Part shown: positions 14,991 through 20,598 of the stretch, piece after piece | Layout of the letters: each line of letters begins with the position of its first letter | Position numbering within the stretch: position 1 is the stretch's first letter | IMG/VR virus record: IMGVR_UViG_3300046534_001301 | Location: 1-23,914 of that record | Source: a virus | DNA: 23,914 nt | Reading direction: 5' to 3' (one strand) | Program-made: the position numbers and the translations under genes | The notes under the pieces: model-generated | Told to the model about the DNA's origin: nothing | The model's database searches: none | What the model saw: only the letters and a program-made list of their open reading frames with translations

Positions 14991-15208
14991 AATCGTTCTC
15001 CAGTTTTCGACTTATTCTGACTCCCATTCCTGAGCTTATATTCATCCGCCCAGATATCTAAGTCAACTCTATCGAACGCGATCCCTTGAATACCCATTTT
15101 AATTTCAATCTGAAATGGCCGGCACTCAGCATTAAACCGATTCTTATCCATGCCTAGATAGCCTGGGGCGTCTCGGTGCCTGATGAACCGGGGGTTAATT
15201 TGTGGCAT
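14867..15208 (-). CDS. probable excisionase / DNA-binding protein
   Basis: A 113-residue protein directly upstream of integrase. The first about 60 residues (RHRDAPGYLGMDKNRFN..., then QGIAFDRVDLDIWADEY) have the look of a small winged-helix DNA-binding domain of the excisionase/AlpA type. Similar proteins commonly precede this integrase group. The remaining about 50 residues are basic and low in complexity and are encoded in the 124-base overlap with the integrase start, in another frame. The start region shares an 18-base exact sequence with 16261-16278. Excisionase role is inferred from domain and place. Confidence 0.7.
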   Translation of the reverse strand: MPQINPRFIRHRDAPGYLGMDKNRFNAECRPFQIEIKMGIQGIAFDRVDLDIWADEYKLRNGSQNKSKTGERLCNAKKQPALLKEVKSGIYTNPSSDIEFEKVVALTKKQKLS

Positions 15209-15231
15209 GTCTATTTCCTTTGTTGGTTTTT

Positions 15232-15822
15232 CTAAGCGGCGACTAACGCTTTCTGGTCGTACTGTGAAATGCCGTAAATAATGGCGTATAGATTCCAGAT
15301 AAACCGAAAAGACAGTTCATTAAATTCATGGTCCCAGAAGTCAGTAAATGTAAAATCCTCGTGTTTGAATCCCATGGCCGCGTCTAGCGCTCTTTCTTGA
15401 CCATCGTGAGCGTAAGGTAATACTTCTTCTTTAATTTCTGCCCAAAGCTCACGCCGTTCTGGCCTAGGCATTTCTGAGGTGTCACTCCAGAAAGTATGTA
15501 AAACATGGCGTTCAAACTTTTCAGGGCTAAACTTTTCGGTGCCACCATGGCGATCGATCGATATGCACTTTTCTTCCCAGTAGCCTGGATTGATTCGTTC
15601 AGACCTAAAGAACTCGAACATGTCTTCTATCCGATTAAAAACATAAGTACCACAATCTCCCGTCACGCATAGATGGCCTGACCATGTGATTAAATCAAAG
15701 TAATAGCAGCTGGTGCCTGGCTCCTTAAATCTTATTCTGCGACTTACTCCGTCATCTGAAATAATTTGCATTTCGTGATTTTTAACGTCGTTCAAAAACC
15801 TTTCCTGTGTACATTCACTCAT
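15232..15822 (-). CDS. conserved phage hypothetical protein
   Basis: A 196-residue protein. I choose the ATG at 15822 (MSECTQ) because GAGG lies about 10 bases upstream, whereas the ATG at 15831 abuts that same ribosome-binding site. It contains ISDDGVSRRIRFKEPGTSCYYF and FDLITWSGHLCVTGDCGTYVF, which I recall as a recurring pattern in phage proteins of this size with no named function. The C-terminus is helical and aromatic. It is soluble, with no signal peptide. Its leader belongs to the repeated boundary element described below. Confidence 0.75.
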   Translation of the reverse strand: MSECTQERFLNDVKNHEMQIISDDGVSRRIRFKEPGTSCYYFDLITWSGHLCVTGDCGTYVFNRIEDMFEFFRSERINPGYWEEKCISIDRHGGTEKFSPEKFERHVLHTFWSDTSEMPRPERRELWAEIKEEVLPYAHDGQERALDAAMGFKHEDFTFTDFWDHEFNELSFRFIWNLYAIIYGISQYDQKALVAA

Positions 15823-15827
15823 AACAA

Positions 15828-16034
15828 TCATTCCTCTATGACAATATCATTCTTAAAGTTTGTTTCCGATTCTGGATGCATTGATTTAATACCCACCAAA
15901 ATACCGACTGCAAAGAACCTTGCATCTTTACCTGTTGCTATGAATTGCTCGCCATCTATCATTACTTCGATAACCGGGTTTTCTATTTGACCGGATGCTA
16001 TCTGACTAACTGTATTTTTATCTATATCCATCAT
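15828..16034 (-). CDS. small hypothetical protein
   Basis: A 68-residue acidic protein, not recognised. It contains IEVMIDGEQFIATGKDARFFAVGILVGIK, one hydrophobic stretch that is probably too short and broken for a membrane segment. Two adjacent ATG codons (16034 and 16031) follow GAGGAAGG. The second has the better spacing. The end of this gene carries the ribosome-binding site for the downstream 196-residue protein (I-E-E-stop reads ATAGAGGAATGA). Confidence 0.65.
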   Translation of the reverse strand: MMDIDKNTVSQIASGQIENPVIEVMIDGEQFIATGKDARFFAVGILVGIKSMHPESETNFKNDIVIEE

Positions 16035-16041
16035 CCTTCCT

Positions 16042-16242
16042 CTACCGGGTTAATGTTTCGTAATCTTCACATAGTTTAATGTGTTGATCTGCCCATTTAT
16101 GTGCTTTCAAAAATCTTCGTTTTTTGCTATCAAAAATAGAGTTATAAAATTGAAGACCAACCGGCCTATCTTTTTTAAAAAAGACCTTAGCAACAACCAT
16201 TCCTGTAAAAGTTATTTGAATTTGTTTCCTGTAGTCACTCAT
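16042..16242 (-). CDS. small basic hypothetical protein
   Basis: A 66-residue protein, not recognised: a strand-rich first half (QIQITFTGMVVAKVFFKKDRP) and a basic helical second half (DSKKRRFLKAHKWADQHIKL). The ATG at 16242 follows GAGGAAGGATTGTT, the shared leader. The gene ends LTR-stop, the codons supplied by the next copy of the leader repeat. The basic helix could contact nucleic acid, but that is a guess. Confidence 0.65.
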   Translation of the reverse strand: MSDYRKQIQITFTGMVVAKVFFKKDRPVGLQFYNSIFDSKKRRFLKAHKWADQHIKLCEDYETLTR

Positions 16243-16297
16243 AACAATCCTTCCTCTACCGGGTTAATTTGTGGCATGGTCTATACCTCTATTGGGT

Positions 16298-16540
16298 TTA
16301 AGCGCATTCAGGACAATCACCCATTGGATAAATACCTGATTTCATGCCGCAGCCCGATCTATCGTTAGGGCCGTCCAGCTGAATTCCTTTGCAACTTTTT
16401 GATCGTTCTCCTGCCTCCCATCCATCCATCCATAGTGCTCTAGCATTGGCTTGAGTTCTGTAATTAGCAGGGCAATCGAGATTGCTCATACCTGATATGC
16501 TTGCGTTAAAACCTGATTGTTTTGGGTTTTTGTAGTTCAT
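16298..16540 (-). CDS. RMF/CrpP-like small protein with Cys-rich tail
   Basis: An 80-residue protein if it starts at ATG 16540. Two other in-frame ATG codons at 16546 and 16549 crowd the ribosome-binding site GAGGAAGG and are less likely. The central pattern, CPANYRTQANARALWMDGWEAG, matches the ribosome modulation factor-like signature (CPY...W..GW..G). E. coli RMF dimerises 70S ribosomes. Phage homologues of the wider family are mostly uncharacterised. The C-terminus adds Cys residues ending CPEC, which could bind metal. A second RMF-like gene lies at 23665. Confidence 0.65.
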   Translation of the reverse strand: MNYKNPKQSGFNASISGMSNLDCPANYRTQANARALWMDGWEAGERSKSCKGIQLDGPNDRSGCGMKSGIYPMGDCPECA

Positions 16541-16556
16541 GGTCATCATCCTTCCT

Positions 16557-16736
16557 CTACCGGGTTACACAAACTTCAGTATCTTCAAACTTCTCAACAA
16601 GGTCTTTGGCGTCTTGTAAGTAACAGTCCGGCACATTTTGTAAATTAGCAATGGCTAAATTAAGAACTCCAAATATTCCAAATGCCTCCATTTCTGTGAG
16701 TTCTAAAACTACCGTTTTTTTGACTAATATATTCAT
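16557..16736 (-). CDS. small hypothetical protein
   Basis: A 59-residue protein: MNILVKKTVVLELTEMEAFGIFGVLN, then helical to the end EVCVTR. It is not recognised. A strand followed by two helices is plausible. The ATG at 16736 follows GAGGAAGGATTGTT. The final T-R-stop codons come from the leader repeat that also serves the next gene. About 120 bases of structured non-coding DNA separate it from the exonuclease gene upstream, so its translation may be controlled separately. Confidence 0.65.
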   Translation of the reverse strand: MNILVKKTVVLELTEMEAFGIFGVLNLAIANLQNVPDCYLQDAKDLVEKFEDTEVCVTR

Positions 16737-16764
16737 AACAATCCTTCCTCTATTTAAAATAATG

Positions 16765-16850
16765 CCGGTCTATTCAGTACCAATGATTGAGACCGGACTT
16801 CACTACCTTTCGGGGGTAGCTCCCATTTCCCCGCTCCCTTTTAAAGCGGG
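16765..16850 (-). ncRNA. structured intergenic RNA with three hairpins (candidate)
   Basis: In the only sizeable gap of the leftward operon, three stems follow each other in the transcript: CCCGCT/AGCGGG (16830-16850), CTACC/GGTAG (about 16804-16820) and CCGGTCT/AGACCGG (16765-16796, perfect 7 bp). No T-run follows the stems, so this is not a simple terminator. It could be a structured 5' leader for the 59-residue gene, a processing site or a small RNA. Confidence 0.4.
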
Positions 16851-16856
16851 TAAATT

Positions 16857-17468
16857 CTAAGCGGTTAAATCGCGCTTAACTTCGTCAACCAGACGTTCAA
16901 ACTCTGCTATCCTGATTGCCATTTTTTCAAAATCTTCGGCCTGTTCCTCTGCGTTTATTCTAAAAACATAAAGCCGTTTGTCGGCGGTGAAGTTGTCGCA
17001 GTAGCTTATAAAGTCGATCCATTCCTTGCCTGATTCCTTTAGGTTAAACATAAGCTGCCAGCGGTAGGCTGTGTCAAAACCGCCTTTCTTAATGCGTTGA
17101 TAATGTACTGATGGAATGACGGATTTAATCTCGACCAAACCATCGGTTCGGTTACCGTCTGGACTGCAACCTGTAAAGCCGTTGTCATAAAACCCGCCAT
17201 TGTCAACAGTGCAAAAGTGCTCGCTCTCATATAACGCCCTGGCGAGTGGCTCCTGTTCGTGACCTCTAGCCATGTGATCATTGCTGTAACCGGACGGTAT
17301 GCATTTTCCCGTTACTTGTTCAAGCGCGATATCAACCGCTAGTTTCTTTGCTGGATCTCCAAACGTTTTGCCAAAGTTAGCCATTACTTTCGCTATGGCC
17401 GAGCCAGTCAAATGACCAGCGCGAAGCCCTAGCCATTCGTCTGTGTTTTGCTCAATATCAATAAACAT
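16857..17468 (-). CDS. YqaJ-like phage recombination exonuclease
   Basis: A 203-residue nuclease of the YqaJ/lambda Exo type, which resects DNA ends for annealing-based recombination. The ATG at 17468 gives MFIDIEQNTDEWLGLRAGHLTGS and overlaps the upstream stop by one base (TGATG). A longer reading upstream would lie within the neighbouring gene and is rejected. Active-site residues match the family: E73 in GHEQEPLA, D104 in SPDG, E113 and K115 in VEIKS, and Q138. The length is typical. It follows a probable ssDNA-binding gene, so the pair forms the phage recombination module. Confidence 0.9.
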   Translation of the reverse strand: MFIDIEQNTDEWLGLRAGHLTGSAIAKVMANFGKTFGDPAKKLAVDIALEQVTGKCIPSGYSNDHMARGHEQEPLARALYESEHFCTVDNGGFYDNGFTGCSPDGNRTDGLVEIKSVIPSVHYQRIKKGGFDTAYRWQLMFNLKESGKEWIDFISYCDNFTADKRLYVFRINAEEQAEDFEKMAIRIAEFERLVDEVKRDLTA

Positions 17469-17980
17469 CAGATAGCCATCGTCTTTATCAAATCGACATT
17501 TTCGGGTGAGATAGTGACGTGCTTTAATACGATGTCGAGGTTGCCATTTGCCTTGTACGCTGCAACCGCTCTCAGCCACTTTTCTTTATCGGTTGGTGTT
17601 AGTTCTGGTTTTTGTAATACGGGCGGTATGCGGCTAATGCGTAAGCCCTCGACGGTATCTCGACCAAACTTAACGTTGGTATCAACATAAATATTCACAG
17701 GCACATTGTTCCAATCATCAATGAAGTGTGAACCAACCAAATCTTTGACTGACGTTGAATTAAACGCGTTAAGTATCATTGGTTTTAGTTTTTCACCCGG
17801 CCTTATTTCAGCTTCAGCAAAATGAGCCGTGTTAAATAGATCCTTGGTTTTCTTCGTTTGGTCCAGTTCAAGCCGTACGTATTTAATCGTTAATACGGTT
17901 GGCTCTACAATGTCAGCACTCGATAAGTACGGGCTGTTGAAAGCCTTTCTATAATGCGTTTTCTCAATTACTGCGCTCAT
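17468..17980 (-). CDS. recombination-associated protein, probable OB-fold ssDNA-binding type
   Basis: A 170-residue protein upstream of and coupled to the exonuclease. The segment KPMILNAFNSTSVKDLVGSHFIDDWNNVPVNIYV (about residues 66-99), then FGRDTVEGLRIS, resembles conserved phage proteins with the pattern LN.TN...I..L.G.....W.G..V.LY....V..FG...D.IRI, widely found beside YqaJ nucleases and probably OB-fold. No RecT or Bet gene is visible, so this may bind ssDNA or aid annealing. The ATG at 17980 overlaps the upstream stop (TAATG) and uses the GGTGAAGG of that gene's end as ribosome-binding site. The role is inferred. Confidence 0.72.
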   Translation of the reverse strand: MSAVIEKTHYRKAFNSPYLSSADIVEPTVLTIKYVRLELDQTKKTKDLFNTAHFAEAEIRPGEKLKPMILNAFNSTSVKDLVGSHFIDDWNNVPVNIYVDTNVKFGRDTVEGLRISRIPPVLQKPELTPTDKEKWLRAVAAYKANGNLDIVLKHVTISPENVDLIKTMAI

Positions 17981-18297
17981 TATCCTTCACCCTTTTCTGT
18001 TGTTGTCAGTCTGCGGTATGTGTCCCATGTGTAAAGCTCGCCATTAACCGGGCATCTAGTTACAACCTGACCATTTTCATCGAATTTTTCGAAGCGCTGC
18101 CAATCTTCAATCTCGTTATCTTTTTTACCAACGTCTTCAACCAATATTAACTCTCCAAATTTCGGCCGGCTTGGAAACAGTTCGCTTAACAATTCTTGAT
18201 AATTGATGTGAATACAACATGAGCCCATTGCCTTCTCGTTTGTTAAGCGTCTAGCCAGTAGCGCTTGTTTCAATACTTCTTCGGTGACCGCTCTCAT
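17980..18297 (-). CDS. tandem paralogue A, hypothetical phage protein
   Basis: A 105-residue protein, the most downstream of four related genes. It shares with the others a helical start (AVTEEVLKQALL), a middle ELFPSRPKFGEL, an F-x-x-x-D-x-x-G turn, and the end TYRRLTTTEKGEG. In it, K-G-E-G-stop doubles as the ribosome-binding site of the next gene. Function unknown. It is separated from paralogue B by a 44-residue membrane-protein gene that has been placed between them. Its stop overlaps the start of the recombination protein. Confidence 0.7.
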   Translation of the reverse strand: MRAVTEEVLKQALLARRLTNEKAMGSCCIHINYQELLSELFPSRPKFGELILVEDVGKKDNEIEDWQRFEKFDENGQVVTRCPVNGELYTWDTYRRLTTTEKGEG

Positions 18298-18428
18298 TCT
18301 AAAATCTCCCTCAAATCGTTTGTTGTCAGCACTATGATGATCAGTAAAGCAATGCCGGTTAAATTGGCGCCAATGTTTTCAGTACCTAGCGCGAGTAAGA
18401 AAGCAACGCATAGAGTTAGGTTAATCAT
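18294..18428 (-). CDS. small membrane protein
   Basis: A 44-residue protein: MINLTLCVAFLLALGTENIG, then NLTGIALLIIIVLTT and a short charged end. The two hydrophobic stretches would make one long or two short membrane spans. ATG at 18428 overlaps the upstream stop (TAATG), and its own stop overlaps the next start (ATGA). Translation is therefore tightly coupled on both sides, which supports a real gene despite its size. Function unknown. A small inner-membrane protein in an early operon could affect host envelope or superinfection, but nothing shows this. Confidence 0.68.
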   Translation of the reverse strand: MINLTLCVAFLLALGTENIGANLTGIALLIIIVLTTNDLREILE

Positions 18429-18721
18429 TACCCTTCACCCTTTTCGGCAGGTGTCTGGCGCCTGAAGTTTTCCCATTCGCAGTAATCCCCATATTCACCT
18501 TTAGTTAATATGTTACCGTCAGCGTCAAGGCTGAAAAATTTACGCCATGCTCCCTCATCAGTAGCGCCGTTGCCGTTCCACACCCAAATAAGCTCTCCCC
18601 CCTTTGGCAGCTCTGGGAATAGCTCATCAAAAACATTGCTAGAGTAAAAGGCATCATGCCTTGAACTATGCTTATTCATTGCGGCGATAACTTCCGCCTC
18701 TGTTACTGTTCGTTCGCTCAC
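18428..18721 (-). CDS. tandem paralogue B, hypothetical phage protein (GTG start)
   Basis: A 97-residue protein from GTG at 18721: SERTVTEAEVIAAMNKH, then LFPELPKGGELIWV, FFSLDADGNIL, and WENFRRQTPAEKGEG. The same skeleton recurs in A, C and D. The GTG is 7 bases after AAAGGAG, which is formed by the last codons of paralogue C, so I choose it over an in-frame ATG further upstream inside C. The C-terminal Q-T-P-x-x-K-G-E motif is familiar from small phage proteins of unknown function. Confidence 0.72.
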   Translation of the reverse strand: MSERTVTEAEVIAAMNKHSSRHDAFYSSNVFDELFPELPKGGELIWVWNGNGATDEGAWRKFFSLDADGNILTKGEYGDYCEWENFRRQTPAEKGEG

Positions 18722-18750
18722 GGCTATTCTCCTTTCTGCGTGGGGGTTTG
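18719..18750 (-). repeat. 32-bp boundary repeat, copy 1
   Basis: This is identical to 18988-19019. It contains on the - strand the end codons T-Q-K-G-E-stop, the ribosome-binding site AAAGGAG and the GTG start of the next gene. It joins paralogues C and B. Confidence 0.93.
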
Positions 18751-18990
18751 GCGTCTGTAGTGTTTCCATCCAACAAGACTTGCAGGACCAACAAAAACAC
18801 GACCTTCATTATCAATGTGATGAAATGGCCGCCAGTTGCCGTATGGCATAGGGGCCAAAGTATCACTTACATCAACAAGCTCCCCCGGCTTTGGCAGCTC
18901 TGGGAATAGCGAACTGACAGTATCCTTAAATGATAAGCGCTTTTTCAGTGCATCGATTACTTGCTGCTCTGTTACTGTTCGCTCGGTCAC
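18724..18990 (-). CDS. tandem paralogue C, hypothetical phage protein (GTG start)
   Basis: An 88-residue protein from GTG at 18990: TERTVTEQQVIDALKKRL, LFPELPKPGELVDV, FHHIDNEGRVFVG, and WKHYRRQTPTQKGE. It is closest to paralogue B; the two genes share the 32-base boundary repeat and a 20-base exact run coding the LPELFPE-side region. It lies 2 bases after the stop of D. No catalytic motif, signal peptide or membrane segment. Function unknown. Such tandem copies suggest dosage or diversification, as seen in anti-host or anti-defence protein families. Confidence 0.72.
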   Translation of the reverse strand: MTERTVTEQQVIDALKKRLSFKDTVSSLFPELPKPGELVDVSDTLAPMPYGNWRPFHHIDNEGRVFVGPASLVGWKHYRRQTPTQKGE

Positions 18991-19019
18991 GGCTATTCTC
19001 CTTTCTGCGTGGGGGTTTG
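18988..19019 (-). repeat. 32-bp boundary repeat, copy 2
   Basis: This is identical to 18719-18750. It carries the end codons of paralogue D, the ribosome-binding site and the GTG start of paralogue C. Confidence 0.93.
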
Positions 19020-19295
19020 TGGTTTGGCGTACATAAAACAAACGGTAGTGGTGTTTTCAACACTTCCGTTCATAAAACATACGTACTCACTATCATCGTT
19101 TATATAGCAAAAAACTCTAATTTTTGGATTTTTAAAGCTTTCGTGTTGACTAACTACAATAGCCTCCCCCTCTTTAGGCTTGAAAATGGGCGGGAATGCC
19201 ATTTCTAGTATTACGCCAAAGATAGGAAGGTTAGTTATTGATGCGTGAGTTAAAATGGATTTCAGTTTTTCTTCATTAATGGTTCGCTCGCTCAT
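18993..19295 (-). CDS. tandem paralogue D, hypothetical phage protein
   Basis: A 100-residue protein starting MSERTINEEKLKSIL, ending AKPQTPTQKGE. Start and end match paralogues B and C, but the centre (FPPIFKPKEGEAIVV...CYINDDSEYVCFMNG) is diverged and contains several Cys and Phe residues. The ATG at 19295 follows AGGAG by 8 bases, and this ribosome-binding site is in the last codons of the upstream gene (Q-E-R-I-K-stop). It is the first gene of the four-member array. Function unknown. Confidence 0.72.
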   Translation of the reverse strand: MSERTINEEKLKSILTHASITNLPIFGVILEMAFPPIFKPKEGEAIVVSQHESFKNPKIRVFCYINDDSEYVCFMNGSVENTTTVCFMYAKPQTPTQKGE

Positions 19296-19612
19296 TTGAT
19301 CCGCTCCTGATCGTCTACAGTCACAACATGAATAGAACCCGACAAATTTAAATTATTAGAATCACAGTAATTTGAAGTAAGGCGCTTAGTGTTGAAACTT
19401 AAAACTTTAAAGCCCGAACCATCTAGATAAGGCAACAGCCAATATTCCTTTGGCTCAGGCTTGATGCGGTAATCATGGGTGGCAAAGTCCATAAATACAT
19501 GTTTAACATGTCTATCTTTAAACTTAGAATCTATAGCAGCCTTAACCCTACGCTGAATAACCTTGCCATCCTTATGCGCTTGGATAACTTCAATCATTTC
19601 GTCGTGTGTCAT
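19292..19612 (-). CDS. conserved phage hypothetical protein
   Basis: A 106-residue protein opening MTHDEMIEVIQAHKDGKVIQRR, then FATHDYRIKPEPKEYW. This combination (a helix ending in H-K-D-G-K, later D-Y-R-I-K-P-E-P) is a recurrent phage protein pattern that I recognise by shape but cannot assign a function. It overlaps both neighbours by 4 bases. Its last codons give the ribosome-binding site for paralogue D. The C-terminal half is strand-rich. Confidence 0.75.
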   Translation of the reverse strand: MTHDEMIEVIQAHKDGKVIQRRVKAAIDSKFKDRHVKHVFMDFATHDYRIKPEPKEYWLLPYLDGSGFKVLSFNTKRLTSNYCDSNNLNLSGSIHVVTVDDQERIK

Positions 19613-19725
19613 TTCATCCGCTCCTGTAGTACAACGATTTGTGCTAATTCATCCGAGTAACGATGCTTTTTCATCAGCCTTTCGTGGTGCGCTTGTTCGG
19701 CTGCTGTCATTTCAGGCTTATTCAT
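19609..19725 (-). CDS. very small hypothetical protein
   Basis: A 38-residue protein, MNKPEMTAAEQAHHERLMKK..., mostly one charged helix, ending LQERMK. The stop overlaps the next start (ATGA), and the last codons Q-E-R-M-K carry AGGAGCGGAT, the ribosome-binding site for the next gene. This boundary is nearly the same as at 19293-19309. The 8-base overlap with the upstream gene and these coupling signals support translation. Function unknown. Confidence 0.6.
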   Translation of the reverse strand: MNKPEMTAAEQAHHERLMKKHRYSDELAQIVVLQERMK

Positions 19726-19903
19726 AACCACGATCCCAAGCTTCAAACTCTGCCCTTGATTCTGCTTTGCGTTCAGCGGCATCCTCTTCTATTGTTTGGC
19801 GCTCTGATAGCGTCATTTCGTCAACGCTGTCATCGTAAAAGGGGCTACGCGGATCATTGTCATATCGGCGAATGTCGTCAGGGTAATTATCATGCTGAGA
19901 CAT
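19718..19903 (-). CDS. small acidic hypothetical protein
   Basis: A 61-residue protein from ATG at 19903, MSQHDNYPDDIRRYDNDPRSPF, then a long acidic helix (ERQTIEEDAAERKAESRAEFEAW). I prefer this start to upstream codons because it overlaps the previous stop as TAATG. The charge is strongly negative. Small acidic phage proteins are often DNA mimics or inhibitors of nucleic-acid-binding enzymes, but the sequence does not prove it. Confidence 0.66.
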   Translation of the reverse strand: MSQHDNYPDDIRRYDNDPRSPFYDDSVDEMTLSERQTIEEDAAERKAESRAEFEAWDRGYE

Positions 19904-20220
19904 TATGAAACCCCCGCAAAAGCATCGTGAAGAGGTTGGGGTGATGTGTTGGTGAGTCTTTGGATTTTCGTTTGAAGCTCTTGACACTTTTTGTCAGACT
20001 GACTTTTAGCGAGGGCTAGTTTCTGGTTAAGGACTTCAGCGGCATGGTCGCGAATACGATCTAGGTGCTTGTCCATATCAACTTCAACGCTGCAAATAAA
20101 AACACCGGCGCAATATTTCTCAAAATCTTCGGGTGCATCAGTGCGGATATCGACTGCGAAATTTAGCTTTCCTTCTAATATATCGGCGGGGTCTGATGCG
20201 TATAAATAAAACTGGGTCAT
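19903..20220 (-). CDS. first gene of leftward early operon, hypothetical
   Basis: A 105-residue protein from ATG at 20220 (MTQFYLYASDPADILEGKL). GGAG lies 8 bases upstream, while the longer reading from 20259 would start within the promoter region, so it is rejected. The first half is strand-rich, and residues about 60-95 form a coiled coil (LDRIRDHAAEVLNQKLALAKS...KIQRL). It lies about 20 bases after the expected start of transcription from the leftward promoter, so it should be an immediate early protein. In lambda this place is held by N, but there is no arginine-rich motif here. Confidence 0.7.
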   Translation of the reverse strand: MTQFYLYASDPADILEGKLNFAVDIRTDAPEDFEKYCAGVFICSVEVDMDKHLDRIRDHAAEVLNQKLALAKSQSDKKCQELQTKIQRLTNTSPQPLHDAFAGVS

Positions 20221-20248
20221 TTGCTTCACTCCATTGGTTGATGAGTGA

Positions 20249-20276
20249 AGTATAAACACTTTGGTTAGTATAGCAA
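20249..20276 (-). promoter_or_regulatory. leftward early promoter (pL-like)
   Basis: On the - strand, TTGCTA (-35, 20271-20276) and TATACT (-10, 20249-20254) are 16 bases apart. The first operator overlaps the -10, and the second covers the -35 and extends upstream. It would drive the leftward operon beginning at 20220. Confidence 0.72.
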
Positions 20277-20287
20277 CCAGTTTGTTT
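20254..20287. promoter_or_regulatory. left operators OL1 and OL2
   Basis: OL1, 13-bp core AACCAAAGTGTTT on the - strand at 20254-20266. OL2, AACCAGTTTGTTT on the + strand at 20275-20287. Their centres are 21 bp apart, two helical turns. Both match the right operator AACCAAAGCGGTT at 21089-21101, with AACC and GTTT-type half-sites 5 bases apart. They are presumably bound by the repressor and Cro-like protein. Confidence 0.72.
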
Positions 20288-20308
20288 ATATAATTATTTT
20301 ATTTTAGG

Positions 20309-20335
20309 CAAAAAAAACCCCGCGGTAGCAGGGTT
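20309..20335 (-). terminator. intrinsic terminator of the repressor operon
   Basis: On the - strand, AACCCTGC, loop TACC, GCGGGGTT makes an 8-position stem with one mismatch, followed by a run of T residues. It ends repressor-operon transcription just before the leftward promoter. Confidence 0.82.
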
Positions 20336-20357
20336 GGGTTAATTATTAATTTAAAAT

Positions 20358-20582
20358 CTATCTATATGTTGCTCTACTGACTGATAGATCTTTATGTTTT
20401 ACGTCACCACTTCTCCGGCCGCCTCCTGATTTCCTTTTATCGGTTTGATCACGTTGGTCGGGCTGGTCGGGCTGGTCGGGCTGATCGGGCTGATCGGGCT
20501 GATCGGGCTGAGACTCTCTTTCTTTGATAGCCTTTGTCAATTCTTTTAATAGCAATTTTGTCGTAATATGTATCGGCACCAC
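20358..20582 (-). CDS. small proline/aspartate-repeat protein with basic tail
   Basis: About 74 residues if started at GTG 20582, which lies 5 bases after CGGAG. An alternative TTG at 20606 overlaps the repressor stop but lacks a ribosome-binding site. The N-terminal helix (ITTKLLLKELTKAIKERES) is followed by six Q-P-D units, then a basic tail (KRKSGGGRRSGDVKHK) with an arginine-rich look that could bind RNA or DNA. It lies between repressor and terminator, so it is expressed in lysogens. Not recognised; possibly a lysogeny-expressed regulator or exclusion protein, but that is speculation. Confidence 0.6.
   Translation of the reverse strand: MVPIHITTKLLLKELTKAIKERESQPDQPDQPDQPDQPDQPDQRDQTDKRKSGGGRRSGDVKHKDLSVSRATYR
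20456..20509 (-). repeat. six tandem 9-bp repeats
   Basis: Six copies of 9 bp (GGTCGGGCT three times, GATCGGGCT three times) from 20456 to 20509. They code for Q-P-D units on the - strand. The length is a multiple of three, so copy-number change would keep the reading frame. Confidence 0.92.
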
Positions 20583-20598
20583 TAAAACTCCGTTTTTT

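Larger units (their letters stand above)
15815..16752 (-). repeat. family of five gene-boundary leader repeats
   Basis: Copies at 15815-15838, 16029-16053, 16235-16268, 16544-16567 and 16734-16752. On the - strand each contains TAGAGGAAGGAT or a close variant, followed by the ATG of the next gene. The three middle copies share 20 identical bases, including TAACCCGGTAG. In two cases the repeat supplies the upstream gene's last codons (T-R-stop). The element is thus a combined stop and ribosome-binding cassette joining unrelated small genes. Confidence 0.88.

Noticed and set aside
17469-17579. 37-residue N-terminal extension of the exonuclease
   Set aside because: It is encoded within the upstream gene in another frame; the TGATG junction and the family start favour Met at 17468.
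19904-19987. Longer start for the 61-residue acidic protein
   Set aside because: The extension overlaps the neighbouring gene and is unlike the acidic body; TAATG coupling at 19903 is preferred.
20456-20509. CRISPR-like repeat
   Set aside because: 9-bp units without spacers; a coding minisatellite, not a CRISPR array. No cas genes.
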